DNA of 64,000 bases, taken from the NCBI RefSeq assembly GCF_014199915.1, contig NZ_JACHOO010000005.1:62001-126000 (forward strand), given 5' to 3'. The notes under the pieces were generated by a model. It did no database searches. It saw only the letters and a program-made list of their open reading frames with translations, and had not been told where the DNA came from. The stretch's first letter is position 1. Every line of letters begins with the position of its first letter. The translations under genes were made by a program, and so were the position numbers. Source of the DNA: Prosthecomicrobium pneumaticum (GTDB lineage Bacteria > Pseudomonadota > Alphaproteobacteria > Rhizobiales > Kaistiaceae). Positions 61,501-64,000 of this stretch are shown piece by piece.

Positions 61501-62365
61501 GGCGCGCGCGCCAGAGAATGAAGCGTCCCGCTGCCGGCGCCGCGCGCACGAGCACGAAGCGCGGATCCCAATGCAGCAGATCGCCGGCGGCGAGCCGATG
61601 ATGCCACACCGCCGAGGCGCCGATGCCATACTCCCACAATTCGTCGATCAGCCTTTCGGCGGCCGCCGCGGAAAGCCCGGCAATGCGCGCGCCGCGAAGA
61701 TCGCCGAGCTGAAGCGCGGCGCGGCCGGTCTCCGGATCGACGAGCACCAGCGGCCGGCCGGCGGGCGCCGTCGAGCCGCCGGGCCGGGCACCACGCAGGA
61801 CCGACAGGTCGCGCGCCTTCGCCTTCAGCCCTTCCGGCAGGCGCTGATAGGCCTCGAAGGCCGAGATGAAGGCGAGCGTCCCGGCCTCCTCGGCCGCTTC
61901 GATCGCGTAGAGACAGACGCCACCCTCATGCGCCGCGGCATCGAGGCCGCCCCGCCACCTGTCATCTCCGGCGGCGAGCCCATTGCGCGCCGTGCCGCCC
62001 CAGGCGACATTCGACACGACCTCGAGCTCCGGCCAGCCGGGCAGCATGGTCGCCCCCGTCGAGGAGGAGGCCGCGGCGAGCGGGGGGCCGAAGACGGCCG
62101 CATAGTCGACGAGCTGTCGGCTCGACAGCGTCTGGTCGCGCAGAACGAAGACGCCATAGGTGGCGAGAGCCCGGCGCAGCAGCGCCCTGGTCGCGGCATC
62201 GGGCGGCGTCGCGAGGTCGACGCCGTCGATCTCGGCGGCGATGAACTCGCCCTGAGGCCGGATCGCGAGCTCGGCCGATGGATCGGCGTCGAGCCCGAAG
62301 GGCGGCAGGGCGACGACGCGGCCGCGCTCCGGCGCGGCCGTCCGGCGGTTCGGGAGAGCCCTCAT
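61490..62365 (-). CDS. TauD/TfdA-like protein lacking the iron ligands
   Basis: A 291-residue protein clearly of the TauD/TfdA dioxygenase family: AAEIDGVDLATPPDAATR and YGVFVLRDQTLSSRQLVDYAAVFG at the N-terminus, VDPETGRAALQLGDLRGARIAGLS, and GDLLHWDPRFVLVRA near the end. Family enzymes bind Fe(II) with His-X-Asp and a distal His. Here WHxD is replaced by Trp137-Arg-Gly-Gly140, and the distal His by Val273 (LVRAA instead of LHRA). It can hardly be an Fe/2-oxoglutarate dioxygenase. The two C-terminal arginines remain. The start at 62365 overlaps the upstream stop (ATGA); an ATG nine codons earlier is the alternative. Confidence 0.8.
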   Translation of the reverse strand: MRALPNRRTAAPERGRVVALPPFGLDADPSAELAIRPQGEFIAAEIDGVDLATPPDAATRALLRRALATYGVFVLRDQTLSSRQLVDYAAVFGPPLAAASSSTGATMLPGWPELEVVSNVAWGGTARNGLAAGDDRWRGGLDAAAHEGGVCLYAIEAAEEAGTLAFISAFEAYQRLPEGLKAKARDLSVLRGARPGGSTAPAGRPLVLVDPETGRAALQLGDLRGARIAGLSAAAAERLIDELWEYGIGASAVWHHRLAAGDLLHWDPRFVLVRAAPAAGRFILWRARHGL

Positions 62366-62565
62366 CGCCAGGCCCAATAGGCGAGCGACCACACGAGATC
62401 CGAGCTATCTTCCCCGGCAGGATCGGACCCGCCGCCCGCCGGCGCCGCAGGGCGGCGGCTCCAGAACTTCCAGTTCGCCGGCGCCTTCTCCGGGACCGCT
62501 CCCTCCTCGGATCGGTCGGCGATCAGGCGGCTCGGCACGCTGAGCACGCTCATTTCCAGCATCAT
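62362..62565 (-). CDS. 67-residue Trp-rich protein of unknown function
   Basis: A small protein with no recognised domain. It starts MMLEMSVLSVPSRLIADRSEEG, then has NWKFWSRRPAAPAGGG, an acidic linker and DLVWSLAYWAWR at the very end; five of its 67 residues are tryptophan. GGAGG lies about ten bases before the first ATG; starts at 62562 or 62553 are also possible. The exact ATGA overlap with the TauD-like gene argues that it is real and translationally coupled. It is the first gene of the cassette. Confidence 0.6.
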   Translation of the reverse strand: MMLEMSVLSVPSRLIADRSEEGAVPEKAPANWKFWSRRPAAPAGGGSDPAGEDSSDLVWSLAYWAWR

Positions 62566-62833
62566 TTCCCAAGCCCTCCGTATGCGCCTCGAAGGGCGCG
62601 TTCATTCTCGATCGGGGCCGGGGCGCGGATGTCGGACACGCCCCACGATCAGGCTGATGCGTGTCGAAAGCCTTGTCAAGTATCTCGACATAACTGGTCG
62701 GGATTAATACGGAACGACAGTGCCCGATGGCCGATTGCGATTCGCCAGGAAGCGACTAGATCGGGGAAGCAACCACGCTTCGGCGATGGGCGGGGCCGCC
62801 TCCCCGACCGGCCGCGGCAGAACGGAGGCGACC

Positions 62834-64000
62834 ATGAGCGATCCGAAGGCGAGCCGGCCCGCGCCCCTGCGGCCCCCGGTCCGTTCGAGCCTCGACCTGA
62901 TCGGCGGCACGCCGGTGGTCGAGCTCTCCCGCTTCGACACCGGACCCTGCCGGCTGTTCGTCAAGCTCGAGAGCCAGAACCCCGGCGGCTCGATCAAGGA
63001 CCGCATCGCTTTGTCGATGATCCGCGCCGCAGAGGCCGACGGACGGCTCAGGCCCGGCGGCACGATCGTCGAGGCGACGGCGGGCAATACCGGACTCGGC
63101 CTCGCCCAGGTCGGCCTGCCGCAGGGCTATCGGCTGATCCTCGTCGTTCCCGACAAGATGTCGCGCGAGAAGGTGCAGCATCTGCGCGCCCTCGGCGCCG
63201 AGGTGCGCACCACCCGCTCCGATGTCGGCAAGGGCCATCCCGACTATTACCAGGACATGGCCGAGCGGATCGCCGCCGAGGAAGGCGGCTTCTACGTCAA
63301 CCAGTTCGGCAATCCGGCCAATCCGGCGGCGCACGAGACGACGACCGGTCCGGAGATCTTCGAGCAACTCGGCGGCGATGTCGACGCGGTGGTGGTCGGC
63401 GTCGGCTCGGGCGGCACGCTGTCGGGCATCGGCCGCTACATGAAGCGCGTGTCGCCGAAGACCGAGATGGTGCTCGCCGATCCGAAGGGCTCGGTGCTCG
63501 CCCCGCTCGTCGAGCGCGGCGAGACGATCGAGCCAGGCGCTTGGGCGGTCGAGGGCATCGGCGAGGATTTCGTGCCCCCCAATTGCGACCTTTCCCTCGT
63601 TTCGAAGGCCTATACGATCGACGATGTCGAGAGTGTCGATACCGCCCGCGCCCTGCTCGCGAAGGAGGGCATTCTCGCCGGCTCCTCCTCGGGCACGCTG
63701 CTCGCCGCGGCGCTGCGCTATTGCCGCGCGCAGGCCGAGCCCAAGCGGGTCGTCACCTTCGTCTGCGACAGCGGCAACAAGTATCTCTCCAAGGTGTTCA
63801 ACGATGTCTGGCTGGCGCAGCAGGGCCTCGCGCACCGCACCCGCCACGGCGACCTGCGCGACCTGATCGCGAAGAGCTTCGCCGAGGGCGGCAGCGTCAC
63901 CGTCGCGCCGGACGAAACCATCGCCACCGCCTATGCCCGCATGCGCTCGGCCGATGTGTCGCAGCTGCCGGTGATCGAGAAGGGCCGGCTCGTCGGCCTG
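62834..64000 (+). CDS. Cystathionine beta-synthase with CBS domain (5' part)
   Basis: The gene runs off the window; 389 codons are seen. A fold-type II PLP enzyme domain (about residues 15-320) has the Schiff-base lysine Lys55 in GGSIKDRI, the phosphate/substrate loops EATAGNTGLGLA and VGVGSGGTLSGIGRY, and GSSSGTLLAAAL. A CBS regulatory domain starts near residue 360 (VAPDETIATAYARMRSADVSQLPVIEKGRLVGL). It condenses serine (or a serine ester) with homocysteine; cysteine synthase activity is an alternative. GGAGG precedes the ATG by six bases. The 268-base gap before it contains no gene. Confidence 0.92.
   Translation, partial: MSDPKASRPAPLRPPVRSSLDLIGGTPVVELSRFDTGPCRLFVKLESQNPGGSIKDRIALSMIRAAEADGRLRPGGTIVEATAGNTGLGLAQVGLPQGYRLILVVPDKMSREKVQHLRALGAEVRTTRSDVGKGHPDYYQDMAERIAAEEGGFYVNQFGNPANPAAHETTTGPEIFEQLGGDVDAVVVGVGSGGTLSGIGRYMKRVSPKTEMVLADPKGSVLAPLVERGETIEPGAWAVEGIGEDFVPPNCDLSLVSKAYTIDDVESVDTARALLAKEGILAGSSSGTLLAAALRYCRAQAEPKRVVTFVCDSGNKYLSKVFNDVWLAQQGLAHRTRHGDLRDLIAKSFAEGGSVTVAPDETIATAYARMRSADVSQLPVIEKGRLVGL

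Overview
The window is about 70% G+C and reads as chromosome of an alphaproteobacterium, most likely of the order Hyphomicrobiales (Rhizobiales). The evidence is gene order typical of that group: a DUF1674 protein beside htpX-rsmB-heparinase-purH; rplU-rpmA-GNAT-GNAT-obgE-proB-proA-nadD-rsfS-rlmH-envC-ctpA-rppH; a five-gene F1 ATP synthase operon atpHAGDC; ispZ/yciB-ftsY-dapF; and acnA divergent from ccmA. The genus cannot be fixed from the sequence alone. Coding density is very high, many genes overlap by four bases (ATGA, GTGA), and the G+C bias creates long open frames antisense to real genes.

Region 1 (1-33.6 kb) is mostly housekeeping. It runs from the end of a xanthine dehydrogenase large subunit through rplS, leuC, a His-rich secreted protein, a GNAT/metallopeptidase pair, EVE and YciI proteins, yciB, ftsY, dapF, a DsbA-family protein, a secreted nuclease, htpX, rsmB, a heparinase-like protein, purH and leuD. 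The obgE/proline/NAD/ribosome-maturation run, envC-ctpA and rppH follow. The atp operon (minus strand) closes the region. An unexpected 82-residue two-helix membrane protein sits between atpD and atpC.

Region 2 (33.7-45.9 kb) is the main accessory block: thirteen tightly packed minus-strand genes that look like one operon. In transcription order they are a BMP-family substrate-binding protein, two permeases, a formamidase-like nitrilase, biuret amidohydrolase (biuH), a cyanuric acid amidohydrolase/barbiturase-family enzyme, a double ABC ATPase, a second isochorismatase-fold hydrolase, atzG, atzE, a 5-formyl-THF cyclo-ligase-like protein, an atzH-like protein and a GntR/FCD regulator. Together they suggest import and ring opening of an s-triazine or related cyclic ureide, then stepwise removal of ammonia. 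The final enzyme of the usual route, allophanate hydrolase AtzF, is not in the window. A tandem 15-bp repeat at 46151-46184, between this operon and a divergent fumarylacetoacetate-hydrolase-family gene, is a good candidate for the GntR operator.

Region 3 (46.3-55.4 kb) holds the FAH-family gene, two divergent surface-polysaccharide genes (a GT2 glycosyltransferase and an RgpF-like protein), an MsbA-like ABC exporter, and a three-gene ribose-type sugar ABC importer with an operator-like palindrome upstream.

Region 4 (55.4-64 kb) has a beta carbonic anhydrase, a pyridoxal kinase, aconitase, and ccmA-ccmB with no ccmC or ccmD after them. In their place is a convergent three-gene cassette: a 67-residue Trp-rich protein, a TauD/TfdA homologue that has lost its iron ligands, and a 58-residue single-helix protein. 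The window ends inside a cystathionine beta-synthase gene. Four pairs of inverted intergenic palindromes (near 14.1, 28.2, 40.6 and 42.5 kb) add a repeat layer. I saw no tRNA, rRNA, transposase, CRISPR or phage gene.
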